The notes below the pieces were generated by a model. It did not search any database. It was not told where the DNA came from and saw nothing but the letters and a program-made list of their open reading frames with translations. This document shows positions 8,531 to 17,597 of a stretch of 32,123 nt of DNA, in pieces. Both the position numbers and the translations under genes were made by a program. The number at the start of each line of letters is the position of its first letter. Position 1 is the stretch's first letter. Origin of the DNA: Lysobacteraceae bacterium (GTDB taxonomy: Bacteria > Pseudomonadota > Gammaproteobacteria > Xanthomonadales > Ahniellaceae); NCBI GenBank assembly GCA_021299185.1, contig JAJTHZ010000054.1:1-32123 (forward strand), written 5' to 3'.

Positions 8531-11053
8531 ATGCTGAAGTCTCCTGCTCTTGCCTGCCGGGCGATGGCCTGCGCCGCGATCGTCGCGGCATGGGGCACCG
8601 CTGCGGCACCCGCGCAGTCGCCGGCACTGGAAGCCCTGTCCATCGGGGCGCCCGGCATCCTCGGCCGCCAGGGCAACCGGGATGCCGTGCTCGGCAACCA
8701 GGCCATCTCGGCCGACGGACGTTGGGTCGTGTACCGGACGCGGGCCAACAACCTCGATCCGAACGACCGGGACGCGAACACGGACGTTTACCTCGCCGCA
8801 GCCGACGGCAGTTCGACACAGCGCATCAGCGCGACACCACCCGGCGCACCGGCCCACACGCCGGGCATCCCTTCGATTTCGCCGGACGGCCTGTGGGTCG
8901 CCTGGGCGGAGAGCCAGGGCGCGGAGCCCGATACGCAGACCGCATTGCTGCTGCACGAGCGCGCGACCGCTCGCACGACCACCGTAGCGGCCAGCGGTTT
9001 GAACTCGTTCGCTGCTTTCGGCGGCATCAGCGTGTCGAACAACGCGGCACGACTGTCATTCCGGTCCGAAGCGCGCCTGGTCGCCGACGATCTCGACGAT
9101 CAGCCCGATGTCCATGTCTGGACACGGGCAGATGGCAGCTTCCGGCGGGTCAACCGCAACGCGGACGGAAGTTCGATCGGGCGGGTATCGGGGGACGTGC
9201 CGATCACGCCGGACGGACGCCACGTCGCGTTCTTCACCCAGCAGTTCTCGACGATCCCCGACAGCATCAGCGCAATCCACGTCGTCGATCTCATCACGGG
9301 CGCGCGCGACGAAATCCGCGCACCCGACGGCGCCCGACTGGAGGCCAACTTCGGCTTGGGACTGGACCTCAGTGTCGACGCGCGATGGCTGGCACTTGCC
9401 TCGCCCAATGTGTTGACGCCGACGGACATCAACGGGCGCGACGATGTGTACGTGTTCGACCGCCTCACGCGCACGTTCGAATTGGCGAGCGTGACCAGTG
9501 CCGGCGCTCAGGTGAACTGCGACAGCCAGTGGCCCAGCATCGCCGGCGACGGCAGCGCGGTGGCGTTCTCATCATGTGGAAGCGGCTTCCAGGTGTCGTC
9601 CGGCACGATAAGCGCGGCCTACCTGCGCTTGCGCGCGGAAGGCCGAACGCTGCTGCTCGGCCGACCGCTCGACGGCGGCACGAACTTCGGCACGCGCTTC
9701 CAGGTTCCGGTACCCGCGATCTCGGCCGACGGCTCGCGCGTGGCCTTTGCGTCGGAATCGGAACACCTGGTCGAAGGCGATTCGAACCGCCGGACCGATG
9801 CCTTCGTGTTCGACTCGGCGAGCGTCACGCTGCGACGCGTCGGCCTCGCGACGGGCGCCGCACTGCCGGCCGGCGCGAGCGGCATCGGCTGGCGACCCGA
9901 CACCCTTGAAACCGTGTTCGCCTCGCGCGGCGGGGAGCACGCCCTCTTCAGTGTCGAGGCCGACAACCTGCTTCTGTCGCGAACCGCCGGTGCACTGCGC
10001 ATCGACACGCGCAGGCGGGTGATCAGTGATGCGCTGCCCGGCCTCGCGCTGCCGGGGCCGCCGGGCGCGACCGAGGTCGCGGAAGGCATTTCCGACGACG
10101 GCTCGGTCGTGCTGGTCCGGCGTGTGGCGCTGCCGTCCGAATGGGGCGTCCCGCCGGACCCCGACGTGCCGCGGGACCTGTGGCTGTTCGGGTCGCCTTG
10201 GGGACTGCTGCGGGTCGACGGCGACCCGGCATTGGGCCCGCGCCACCAGGTCGAGGCCGCGGCGATCGCCGGGAACGGACGCCGCGTTGCTTTTCTCTCG
10301 CGCCCGATCAGCACGCCGACGCTGCGCGGCGTGTACCAGTTCGATGCCGACACCGGCACCACGCTGCGCATCGACCGGCTGCCATCCGGTGCGCCACCGC
10401 TGACTGGCGCCGAGCCGGCGCTGGCGTTGTCGCGAAATGGCCGCTGGCTTGTCTTCGCCAGCAGCGCCGACGGACTGGTCGCTGGCGACGACGATAGAAG
10501 GACCGACCTGTTCCTCGCCGATCTCACCCAAGGAAGCCTGCGCCGGCTCGTCAACCCGGCGAGTGGCTCACCGCTGCTCGGCGGGCCGGACGCGTGGCTG
10601 GAGATGGCGGTATCCGACGACGGCGAGCGCATCACCTTCCTGAGCCGACGCACCGATCTTGCGCCGGGTGGCGCGGCGTACTCGCGGCTGTTCCTGCTCG
10701 ACCTCGCTCGCAATCGACTGCTGCTCCTGAGTCGTGCGAACGCAGCCGGCTACGAGGACGCCGCCTCGCCGTCGATCAGCGCCGACGGACGACGCGTGGC
10801 ATTCGTGCAATTCCCGGGGCTGCGCGTGCTCGAGCTCGGCCCCGACGGCGACATCGTGGGCGAGCCGACCGAATCGTTGCCGGCGATCCCGACCCGACAC
10901 GCCAGCATCAGCCCCGACGGCTACTCGGTCGCGCTGTCGTCCGGTGCGGACTTCCACTGGCTCCCGACATGGCTCGCCGCCGACGGCAACGCTGTGTTCC
11001 TGCTGCGCCTGCCTGCGGTCGCGCTGTTCACCGACGGCTTCGAACCCGAATAG
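8531..11053 (+). CDS. Secreted PD40/WD40-like beta-propeller protein with DGFE tail
   Basis: This 840-residue protein is read from the ATG at 8531, where a signal peptide starts (MLKSPALACRAMACAAIVAAW, ending near A-P-A-Q). The mature chain repeats about thirteen times a blade motif S-x-D-G-R-x-V-A-F-x-S, as in ISADGRWVVYRTRANNL, TPDGRHVAFFTQ, SADGSRVAFASESEHL, SRNGRWLVFASSADGL and SADGRRVAFVQF. Several blades carry the longer form GD-x-[DN]-x-R-x-D-x-F-x-x-D. This is the TolB/PD40 type, probably two propellers in tandem. It ends ALFTDGFEPE. No catalytic residues are visible; a binding or scaffold role outside the cell is inferred. The frame continues upstream without a stop into the IPTL-CTERM module. 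The TAG stop overlaps the first base of an inverted-repeat element. Confidence 0.85.
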   Translation: MLKSPALACRAMACAAIVAAWGTAAAPAQSPALEALSIGAPGILGRQGNRDAVLGNQAISADGRWVVYRTRANNLDPNDRDANTDVYLAAADGSSTQRISATPPGAPAHTPGIPSISPDGLWVAWAESQGAEPDTQTALLLHERATARTTTVAASGLNSFAAFGGISVSNNAARLSFRSEARLVADDLDDQPDVHVWTRADGSFRRVNRNADGSSIGRVSGDVPITPDGRHVAFFTQQFSTIPDSISAIHVVDLITGARDEIRAPDGARLEANFGLGLDLSVDARWLALASPNVLTPTDINGRDDVYVFDRLTRTFELASVTSAGAQVNCDSQWPSIAGDGSAVAFSSCGSGFQVSSGTISAAYLRLRAEGRTLLLGRPLDGGTNFGTRFQVPVPAISADGSRVAFASESEHLVEGDSNRRTDAFVFDSASVTLRRVGLATGAALPAGASGIGWRPDTLETVFASRGGEHALFSVEADNLLLSRTAGALRIDTRRRVISDALPGLALPGPPGATEVAEGISDDGSVVLVRRVALPSEWGVPPDPDVPRDLWLFGSPWGLLRVDGDPALGPRHQVEAAAIAGNGRRVAFLSRPISTPTLRGVYQFDADTGTTLRIDRLPSGAPPLTGAEPALALSRNGRWLVFASSADGLVAGDDDRRTDLFLADLTQGSLRRLVNPASGSPLLGGPDAWLEMAVSDDGERITFLSRRTDLAPGGAAYSRLFLLDLARNRLLLLSRANAAGYEDAASPSISADGRRVAFVQFPGLRVLELGPDGDIVGEPTESLPAIPTRHASISPDGYSVALSSGADFHWLPTWLAADGNAVFLLRLPAVALFTDGFEPE

Positions 11054-11164
11054 AAACCGGGGTCAGTGTCCCGTTTGGTTTCTCGAATCCCGATGAGCGC
11101 CATCGATTTCCTGGACTTATCAGGTCACGATGGCGCCCGCGAAAGCGTACTCTGACCCCGGTTC
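11053..11164. repeat. REP/MITE-like element with nested inverted repeats (best copy)
   Basis: The terminal arms are GAAACCGGGGTCAG (11053-11066) and CTGACCCCGGTTC (11152-11164), complementary over 12 bp. Inside lies a second perfect 9-bp hairpin, GCGCCATCG (11097-11105) with CGATGGCGC (11128-11136). The first base lies in the stop codon of the PD40 gene, and the element fills the gap between two convergent genes, so it can serve as a transcript end for both. Its sequence and architecture match the copy at 21835-21947. Confidence 0.85.
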
Positions 11165-11179
11165 GGGCACCGGTTCGGA

Positions 11180-12838
11180 TCAGCAGTCGGGTAGTTCGGC
11201 GACCTCGGCCGAGCAGACCTCATCAGCCTCGGGGAACTGCGAGCAAAGTTTCTTCCAGAACGTGCCGATGGTCGGGCAGTACTGGTCGACATTCTTGCCT
11301 TCCTCGAGCAGATCGTTCCAGAACTTCACCATCGCCTTCAGCTTCTTGAGGCTGTCGTCCTTGAACAGCTTGTCGACGTCGATCGGCTTCGGAATCGGCC
11401 CGGCGTCCTTGATGAAGTCGATCGCTGCGCCGGGCTCGAGCTCGACCACGAGGCTAAGGTTCGGGAGCGGAACGAATGGAGCCTCCGTGGTGAACGGAAA
11501 CGGGAAGCGCCAGGGTTCCTGCGTGTCGGTGCACGCACCAATCGGCCCGGAAAAGCCGATACCGCCGAGGTGGGGCTCCGAGCCCAGCGCAGAGACGTCG
11601 GCAACCACGTTGAAGGGCGGCGTGCTGACGGCGGAGTCGCCGGGCACTTGCCCGAAGATCGAATCCGCCCGGCGCACGCGCAGCCCGCAGTGCCCATCCG
11701 GAAAGATCGGCGTTCCCTCGGCATCCTTGGGCAGCCAGTCGGGCAGCGCTGCGGTCGGCAGCGTCAGGCGGAACAGCGATTCGTCAACCTGCTCCTGGAA
11801 CTCCAGGCGAACCGTCAGGTCGTCGCTGAAGCGCAGGTACGCGGGGTTTGGCGGCAGTGGCGGCGGGTTGTCCGGATCGGTGGCGCCGCCCCCGGCTTCG
11901 GGCGTTTCGATCACCGTGAGCTCGAAGTCGCGCGTGCGTCGACCATCGTTGAACTTGGACTGTGCGAGCGCGAACTGTGCCGTGAAGTCCCGCGACCCGG
12001 TGATCTCGGCCAGCGCGTCACCGCTGCGAAACACACCGACCACGTTCGGCGTGCCCTCGATCGTCTCGAAGTCGAGCAGCTCCTGACCATCGGCGCGGCG
12101 CGCTGCAAGCGCGTCGCGGAATTGGGCCATGGACATCGGCGGCGTCAGCAGGTTGAGACCGGCACCCGAGCGAAACAGGCCGCTGTACATCAAACGGCCG
12201 TCGCGATTCTCGACTTCAACGTCGCGCAGCCGCATTCCCTGTTGCACGAACTGCTGTCCTCGGGCGACGAAGGCCTGCTGACTCATCGGCGCGGTGAGGA
12301 CCTGTTCGCCCGTGCCCGGGCGCCAGACGCCCAGGTACTGGCGTCGTCCGCTCGCCGTCTCGAAGGTCTCGAAGTCGACGAGCCGTAAGCCCTGCGCGCT
12401 CCGCCGCTGCATCGCCTCGCGCATCGGGATCGCGCCGATCGGGCCCTCGAAGATCGTGCTCCCCGAGCCGAGGGTCCACAGTCCGGCATATCGTCGTTGG
12501 CCATCGCGCACCGCGGTTTCGACGTCGATCAGCACATGGCCGGTCTCCGCGAGTTTCTGTCCCGTGGCCTTGAAGCGGGCCAGCGAAAGCGCTGCTGTAT
12601 GCAGGCTTGTCGCTCGCCCCTCGACCCAGAAGCTCTGGTAGTGCAGCTCGTCCGCGCGCGCGTCGAACGAAGTGCCGAAGGCCGAAAAGATCGGCAGCAT
12701 CCCGATCAGCGAGGCGCTGGCGCCTCGCCGAATGCGGCCAGTGCAAGCCGCGGTCGTGTCCATCCCGGTGCTGCGCATAGGTGCGCGTTGAAAGACGTCC
12801 GCAGGGGCGGCGTCGCTGCATGTGCTCGAAGGGTTCAT
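11180..12838 (-). CDS. Secreted tandem-repeat protein (BTRD1-like repeats plus unique C-terminal domain)
   Basis: This is a 552-residue protein from the ATG complement at 12836-12838, which has GAGAGA about nine bases upstream. Starts at residues 21 or 26 would give a shorter, more usual signal peptide around SLIGMLPIFSAFG. Residues 102-310 contain four to five repeats of 49-51 residues beginning [RV]L-[IVR]-D-[VF]-E, then Y-x-G-[LV]-[WF]-R-x-G and ending in Q-F-x-x-x (RLVDFETFETASGRRQYLGV, RLRDVEVENRDGRLMYSG). These resemble bacterial tandem repeat domain 1, found in secreted proteins such as polyglycine-hydrolase relatives. A Pro-rich linker (about 319-333) leads to a domain of about 220 residues that I do not recognise, ending in a Cys-containing tail (C-x-A-E-V-A-E-L-P-D-C). 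Confidence 0.78.
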   Translation of the reverse strand: MNPSSTCSDAAPADVFQRAPMRSTGMDTTAACTGRIRRGASASLIGMLPIFSAFGTSFDARADELHYQSFWVEGRATSLHTAALSLARFKATGQKLAETGHVLIDVETAVRDGQRRYAGLWTLGSGSTIFEGPIGAIPMREAMQRRSAQGLRLVDFETFETASGRRQYLGVWRPGTGEQVLTAPMSQQAFVARGQQFVQQGMRLRDVEVENRDGRLMYSGLFRSGAGLNLLTPPMSMAQFRDALAARRADGQELLDFETIEGTPNVVGVFRSGDALAEITGSRDFTAQFALAQSKFNDGRRTRDFELTVIETPEAGGGATDPDNPPPLPPNPAYLRFSDDLTVRLEFQEQVDESLFRLTLPTAALPDWLPKDAEGTPIFPDGHCGLRVRRADSIFGQVPGDSAVSTPPFNVVADVSALGSEPHLGGIGFSGPIGACTDTQEPWRFPFPFTTEAPFVPLPNLSLVVELEPGAAIDFIKDAGPIPKPIDVDKLFKDDSLKKLKAMVKFWNDLLEEGKNVDQYCPTIGTFWKKLCSQFPEADEVCSAEVAELPDC

Positions 12839-13633
12839 CGATGTTTTCTCTCAGGGTCGTGGTGGGTATCGGGCGCAGATGCTGCAGATCCGTTGCCCCC
12901 GCATCCGGAACCCAGCGCCGTCCTCGCACCCAGCACTTCCATCGCCCCCTGTTGCCGAGGCCGTGGACGTCGATCCGATGCGGATCGCGCACACCCCGAC
13001 AAACTCGAAGCGACGAAAGCGTGGGCTCGACCGGAAAGACGCAATTCCGCAGGCCCAGCGACAGCGCGTCGACGGCACGACGCCCCACCCGACCCTCAAT
13101 GGGTCGAACGACTGCAGCTCGTCCGCAATCTACGCGCAATCCGGCACGCAACCCGGGACGGCCGTCATCTGCAATGATCTGCACCGTCGCCGACCATCGC
13201 GTCGCCGCCCACGCCCTGTCTTTCGGCTCCCCTTGATTCCGTGTAGGCGGCGTGACGCGCAGAACAGGTGCCACGACACCTGCACCACGGCATCCACCGC
13301 CGGTCAATCGTCGACCCGGACGGGTGGTCAGCCCTCGGCGCGAGCGCCGCACTCCGGGACCGCTGTCGTGCACCGCGGCAGCAGCGGGGATATCCCGGAT
13401 GGACGTGGACGTCCCGGATGGATGCGGGTCCCCACGATCTGCGAACCTGAGATCTGAGCGAGGTCCCCACCCAACCGGAGTCAGCGCACGTATTCCTCGC
13501 GTGCAGCCCAAACCCGGATCCGTGGACACGCGAACGACAAGAATCCGGCCATCTTCGCCCGCGCGGCGCGTCCGCGACGCCTGCGACGCCCATGGCATCA
13601 TGCGCGGCGCGCAACGCCAGACCGGAGTCGAAC
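12839..13633. other. Long non-coding stretch with repeats
   Basis: About 795 bp lie between the divergent BTRD1-like and Sel1 genes. They hold a repeat copy of about 270 bp (13125-13402, listed separately). A fragment of the inverted-repeat family follows at 13473-13490 (AACCGGAGTCAGCGCACG), then TATTCCTCG and the complement of its last bases. Open frames on both strands translate to Arg/Ser/Pro-rich sequence with no recognisable domain, and I do not call a gene here. Confidence 0.5.
13125..13402. repeat. Dispersed ~270-bp repeat, copy A
   Basis: This stretch matches 21991-22267 in the same orientation at an eye-estimated identity in the high eighties percent, with scattered substitutions and very few indels. 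Shared segments include CATCCACCGCCGGTCAATCG, GGCGCGAGCGCCGCACTCCG and CGTCGCCGCCCACGCCCTGT. The repeat ends with ATCCCGGATGGA. No terminal inverted repeats or transposase were seen. It lies upstream of the Sel1 gene, outside any supported coding region. Confidence 0.85.
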
Positions 13634-14854
13634 ATGGCCAGGAGAGGACGGCGGTCCGCAGCGGACGAAGCAATCGGCGCGCTGCATGCCCGCGCCTGCG
13701 CGGGCGATGCCGCCGCGATGCATGAACTGGCGGTGGCCCTGCTCGAGGATTTCGACGAGGAACACTTCAACACCGAGCGCAAGCGGCACGTCGCCGACCT
13801 CAAGGCAGTGCTCGAGGCAACCTCGACCCACGACTTCGCGCAGCCACCACCGCCGCGGTTGTCCGCGTCGGCGCGCCGCGACCACGCGATGCACTGGCTG
13901 CGCGAGGCGGCGCGACGGGGCCATGCCGTCGCCGCAGGCGAGTTCGCCGAATGGTTGTTCCGGGCCGGCGCACCATTCCATCCGGCCAGCCTCGATGGGT
14001 TCGAACATGCCGCCGCGCAAGGCGATCTTTCCGCGATGCTCGCGCTCGGGAAACTGTGCTGGCACGGCTGTGAGGGCGCGGCGGCCGACCGCGCGCGGGC
14101 CACGCCATGGCTGCAGCGCGCGCGATCGATGCTGGAGGCCGAGGCTGGCGGCGGAGGGGCGGCGGCCGGCGACGCGCTCGAACGCCTCGGCCGCATGCAC
14201 CTGCGCGGCGAGGCCTGCGCGGTGGACGTCGACGAAGCCCGACGCTGCTGGCAGGCGGCATCCGCGCTCGGCAGTGCGGTCGCGATGCTCGCACTGGGCG
14301 ACCTGTACCTCGACGGGCGCGCCGTCGACTTCGACCCCGACGAGGCCGCGCGCTGGTACGAGCGCGCGCTGGCCGCCGGCCACACGTCGGCCCGGCATCG
14401 GCTCGAGCAGCTCGCATCCGTGCGTGCGATGCGCGCGCAACGCGATGCCCTGCGCGCGCAGGCCGACGCCGGCGACGCGGTGTCGGCGCTGCGGCTGGCG
14501 CGCCATTGCGAAATCGGCGACGACGGCGGCGACGTGGACGCGGCCCGGGCGACGCACTACTACCGGCTCGCAGCGCGGCGCGGCCACCCGCTGGGGATGG
14601 TGGAGACCGGCAAGCGGCTGGGGGAGCTGGACGAACCCGCGGCACTCCGGGAAGCCTGGTTCTGGTTGCGCCTCGCGCAGCGGCCGCCCTGGGCGACGAT
14701 CAAGCCGGTGGCCGCGATCCTCGCGCAGGCGGGTTGCGAGCGCGTGGCGCCGCGACTCGGTCCATCGACCTGCGCCGCCATCGACGCGCAGGTCGCCGCG
14801 CTGGCGGTCGGCGCGGACGGAGCGATCAACGTGCCGGCCCTGGGCAGCACCTGA
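13634..14854 (+). CDS. Sel1-like (tetratricopeptide) repeat protein
   Basis: This 406-residue protein is read from the ATG at 13634, with CGGAG seven bases upstream; an earlier in-frame ATG at 13592 gives unlike sequence and no site. It is built from Sel1-type helical pairs of about 36 residues: HAMHWLREAARRGHAVAAGE, GDLSAMLALGKLCWHGCEGA, ALERLGRMHLRGEACAVD, AMLALGDLYLDGRAVDFDPD followed by EAARWYERALAAGHTSA, and THYYRLAARRGHPLGMVE. No signal peptide or membrane helix is present, so it is probably cytosolic. Sel1 proteins serve as protein-protein scaffolds; the partner is unknown. It converges with the esterase gene, leaving 69 bp between stops. Confidence 0.85.
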   Translation: MARRGRRSAADEAIGALHARACAGDAAAMHELAVALLEDFDEEHFNTERKRHVADLKAVLEATSTHDFAQPPPPRLSASARRDHAMHWLREAARRGHAVAAGEFAEWLFRAGAPFHPASLDGFEHAAAQGDLSAMLALGKLCWHGCEGAAADRARATPWLQRARSMLEAEAGGGGAAAGDALERLGRMHLRGEACAVDVDEARRCWQAASALGSAVAMLALGDLYLDGRAVDFDPDEAARWYERALAAGHTSARHRLEQLASVRAMRAQRDALRAQADAGDAVSALRLARHCEIGDDGGDVDAARATHYYRLAARRGHPLGMVETGKRLGELDEPAALREAWFWLRLAQRPPWATIKPVAAILAQAGCERVAPRLGPSTCAAIDAQVAALAVGADGAINVPALGST

Positions 14855-14923
14855 TGCCGGTTTCGGAAAGCCGGCGCTTCGAACCTGCGCCGACCGGGGA
14901 ACCTGCCCCCGATCTTCTGGTTT

Positions 14924-16297
14924 TCACCGCGCAGCGGGGAGCCGCAGTTCGCCGTCGGCCATCGGTTGGCAGAGCACATCGGGCAGCACGCGGACGATCG
15001 GTACGCTGCCGCTGACCCCGAATGCGCCGAGGTTGAACGTCAGGGTCGCGCGGCCGCAGTCGATGAATTCCACCGTCATGCTGCCGACTGGCGCGGTGGT
15101 TACCGGGTTGGGGCGGTTGAGCTGGCCGAAGCGGCTCTGGAAGACGGTCAGGTCCGCGCGGTTGCCCACGTATCGACCCTGCGCGGTGAACCAGCGCTGC
15201 TCGGCGCCCGGCAGCGCGCCGCCGGCCCCCGCGGTCGTGTCGTAGGCGAACCAGCCGACGACCAGGGTCTGCGTGACGGGCTCGACCTCGAAGAGATAGC
15301 CCTGGCCGGACGTGGCCGGGTTGAACCAGGATCCGGCCATGCCGTAGTTGATCGTGACCGTGCGCTGGCCGCGGACGGTTCGCACGGTCCACTCCAGCAT
15401 GCGATCGAACAGCGTCACGCCGGGACTGATCGGCGCGCTGAAGAAACCGACCGCGCCGAACCCATGGCCGCCACCGGTGATCGGATGGAATTCATGGGCG
15501 AGCCGCTGGCCCTGGGCTCGCGCCACGAGCAGTTCCGAGGCGGCAAACGGCACCGTCGGGTCGTTCGTGCCATGGACGACGAACAGCGGCGGCTCCCCGG
15601 CTTCCAGATGATTGGCAGCCGCGGCGGGATCGTTCGCCGGGATGATGCTGGCACCCCACAGGTCGACCACGAAACTGAAGGGCATGGCGGCGACGCCGTA
15701 GTCGTCCAGGACATAGCCCAGGTGCACCGCCGTGACGGCGCCGGCCGAACCGCCGAGCAGGCCGATCCGGGAGGCGTCGACGTTCAACCGCGTGGCGTTG
15801 GCCCGCAGCCAGTCGACCGCGCCCAGGGCATCGTCGATGGCCGCCACGGCCGCCGTGCGCTGGGCGAGGTCGGCGCCGCTGGTTCCCACGGTCGCAGGCC
15901 CGCGCAGGCTCGCGACGCGGGCACTCGGCACCGGCCCATCCGGCACCAGTCGGTAGTCGATGGAGACGGCGACGAACCCGCGCGCGGCCATCGCCCGCGC
16001 GATGGTCACGAGGTCGCCTTGGGTGCGCGAGCCCCCGGTGAAGCCCCCGCCGTGGATGATGACAACGGCCGGGCTGCGCTGTCCCGTCGACTCGGCGCCC
16101 ACGGGCCGGTAGAGATCGAGCAGCAGGTTCTTCGCGCCCGGCACCGGATTACTCACCTGCCCTTGTCCATAGACGACGGCCGATTCCACCGCCACGGGAT
16201 ACAGCGGCTCGGCAGCGGGCAGCAGCGGTTGCCCGTGGGCTGCGAACCCGCTGGCGAACACAGCCGCGCCTGTCAACGCGCGAAGGAAGCGATGCAT
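14924..16297 (-). CDS. Secreted alpha/beta-hydrolase esterase with C-terminal SGQG domain
   Basis: This 457-residue protein starts at the ATG complement 16295-16297, giving a clear signal peptide (MHRFLRALTGAAVFASGFAA). The hydrolase domain, about residues 35-310, has the oxyanion motif H82-G-G-G85, nucleophile S184 in GLLGGSAGA, acid D246 in HGTNDPTVPF and base H278 in TGGGHGFG. This is the carboxylesterase/lipase arrangement of the BD-FAE/HSL type. Residues 318-457 form a separate domain starting GMAGSWFNPATSGQGYLFEV, with two Cys (in FIDCGRATL and DVLCQPM). I know this domain from many xanthomonad exported proteins; its role is not established. It lies downstream of the ATP-grasp gene on the same strand, 206 bp apart. 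Confidence 0.88.
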   Translation of the reverse strand: MHRFLRALTGAAVFASGFAAHGQPLLPAAEPLYPVAVESAVVYGQGQVSNPVPGAKNLLLDLYRPVGAESTGQRSPAVVIIHGGGFTGGSRTQGDLVTIARAMAARGFVAVSIDYRLVPDGPVPSARVASLRGPATVGTSGADLAQRTAAVAAIDDALGAVDWLRANATRLNVDASRIGLLGGSAGAVTAVHLGYVLDDYGVAAMPFSFVVDLWGASIIPANDPAAAANHLEAGEPPLFVVHGTNDPTVPFAASELLVARAQGQRLAHEFHPITGGGHGFGAVGFFSAPISPGVTLFDRMLEWTVRTVRGQRTVTINYGMAGSWFNPATSGQGYLFEVEPVTQTLVVGWFAYDTTAGAGGALPGAEQRWFTAQGRYVGNRADLTVFQSRFGQLNRPNPVTTAPVGSMTVEFIDCGRATLTFNLGAFGVSGSVPIVRVLPDVLCQPMADGELRLPAAR

Positions 16298-16503
16298 GGA
16301 GTCGATCCGGAAGTCGTTCGGGTGGGGTGCGGAGTCAGGGCGGGGTGTCGACGGACGACGAATGCGGGAACGCAACGCACGAACGCGCCTCAGGTTGACA
16401 CGGGAGGCCACGGGGTCCGGGGCGCGGGCGGGGCGCGGCCATGACCGGAATCCTGGGCCGCCACCGTTCGCCTCGCGAGCGTGCAGGCGGCTGGCAGCGG
16501 GCC

Positions 16504-17322
16504 TCAGGGGATGACCTGAGACGACACCGCGCCGGAGGCGACGCCTGCCGCGGCGAGCAGTTCGGCGAAGCGTGTGACGTCCCAGCGCTTTCGATCGGAC
16601 ACCTGGCCGTCCCCGAGTTCCACCAGCCGGAGCCTTCCATCCCTCGCCGCGCAGACGTCGACCGTGAAGAAAGGACTCTCGATCCGTCGCGCGATGTCCC
16701 GGACCAGGTCCGGCACAGCGCCGTCCCGGGCGTGCGGTTCGCCGCCGACGACGAAGTAGCGTTCCTCGGTCTCCGGCATGAGGTCCTCCAGCCGTCGCAC
16801 GCAGACACCGCCTTCGATCCTGCCCCGATAGTGTTCGATCAACCCCACGATCTCGGCGACTTCGGCCGGCGTGCGTGCGATCGAACCGCGCGATGTGGTC
16901 AATGACTTCACGTAGTCCTTGACGAAGTAACCAGGCCAGTCGACCGCACGGAGTTCATGGCGGAAGTCGGCATCCTTCGGGAGGAAGATTGTCTCGGGCG
17001 TGAGGTCCCGGCACTGCGCGTACCAGCGCGGCAGGTAGTGGCAACGCTCATTGGCCTCGGGCGACGTCAGCGGCGTCGCGCCATGCGCACTGATGCGTCG
17101 GGCGAGTTCCTGGTACTCGACAGGCGTGAGCATCCAGCCGCGGTAGAGGGTCGCCTCGCCTTCGCAGAGCGCCGGACGGGGCCGGAACGTCCCAGCCGGG
17201 AGATCCTCGAGCGAGAGCAGCCAGCAGGCGAGCCCGCGCGCGGTGACCGCTTCGTACTCGTCTCGGTACGCCTCATCGGGCGCTTTCCGGTCGGTCGGAT
17301 CCTGTGGATACAGCAGGCGCAT
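16504..17322 (-). CDS. ATP-grasp domain protein, R2K-type (DUF4343-like)
   Basis: This is a 272-residue cytosolic protein starting MRLLYPQDPTDRK at the ATG complement 17320-17322. Early residues RGWMLTPVEYQELARRI and LTSPEANERCHYLPRWY are typical of the R2K clade of ATP-grasp enzymes. The nucleotide-binding lysines are likely K135 and K139 in GYFVKDYVKSLT. The metal-binding end of the fold is FFTVDVCAARDGRLRLVELG plus DGQVSD (D222, E235, D238). ATP-grasp enzymes join a carboxylate to an amine, thiol or imino group through an acyl phosphate. R2K members are often tied to peptide or RNA modification, but the substrate here cannot be inferred; no obvious peptide substrate gene is adjacent. Confidence 0.82.
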   Translation of the reverse strand: MRLLYPQDPTDRKAPDEAYRDEYEAVTARGLACWLLSLEDLPAGTFRPRPALCEGEATLYRGWMLTPVEYQELARRISAHGATPLTSPEANERCHYLPRWYAQCRDLTPETIFLPKDADFRHELRAVDWPGYFVKDYVKSLTTSRGSIARTPAEVAEIVGLIEHYRGRIEGGVCVRRLEDLMPETEERYFVVGGEPHARDGAVPDLVRDIARRIESPFFTVDVCAARDGRLRLVELGDGQVSDRKRWDVTRFAELLAAAGVASGAVSSQVIP

Positions 17323-17597
17323 ACGTCGACCTCCAGCATTGCCCGATCGCACGAATCCCGGAACCGGACGATGCAGTGTAGATCCCCCGTCGCGGCTGAC
17401 GAAGCGTGGCGTTAGGTTCGGGCGGCTCCGCGCCATGGTGGATGGATCGGCGCCCTGCCCGTTCGCTCGCGTGCCCGCGACGAAGAGGCCAGGCATCGAC
17501 TACGCTCATCCCCCGGCGCGGTCTGCTGTGGGCCGGTGCTGCGAAGCAGAAGGCCGGTCCGCGCGAGCCCGACGACTGACCTGAACGGTGCACTTCG

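Noticed and set aside
12216-13673. Minus-strand open frame of 485 codons over the 270-bp repeat
   Set aside because: No domain or signal peptide; it overlaps the BTRD1-like gene out of frame, and the two repeat copies do not preserve one longer reading frame in a convincing way.
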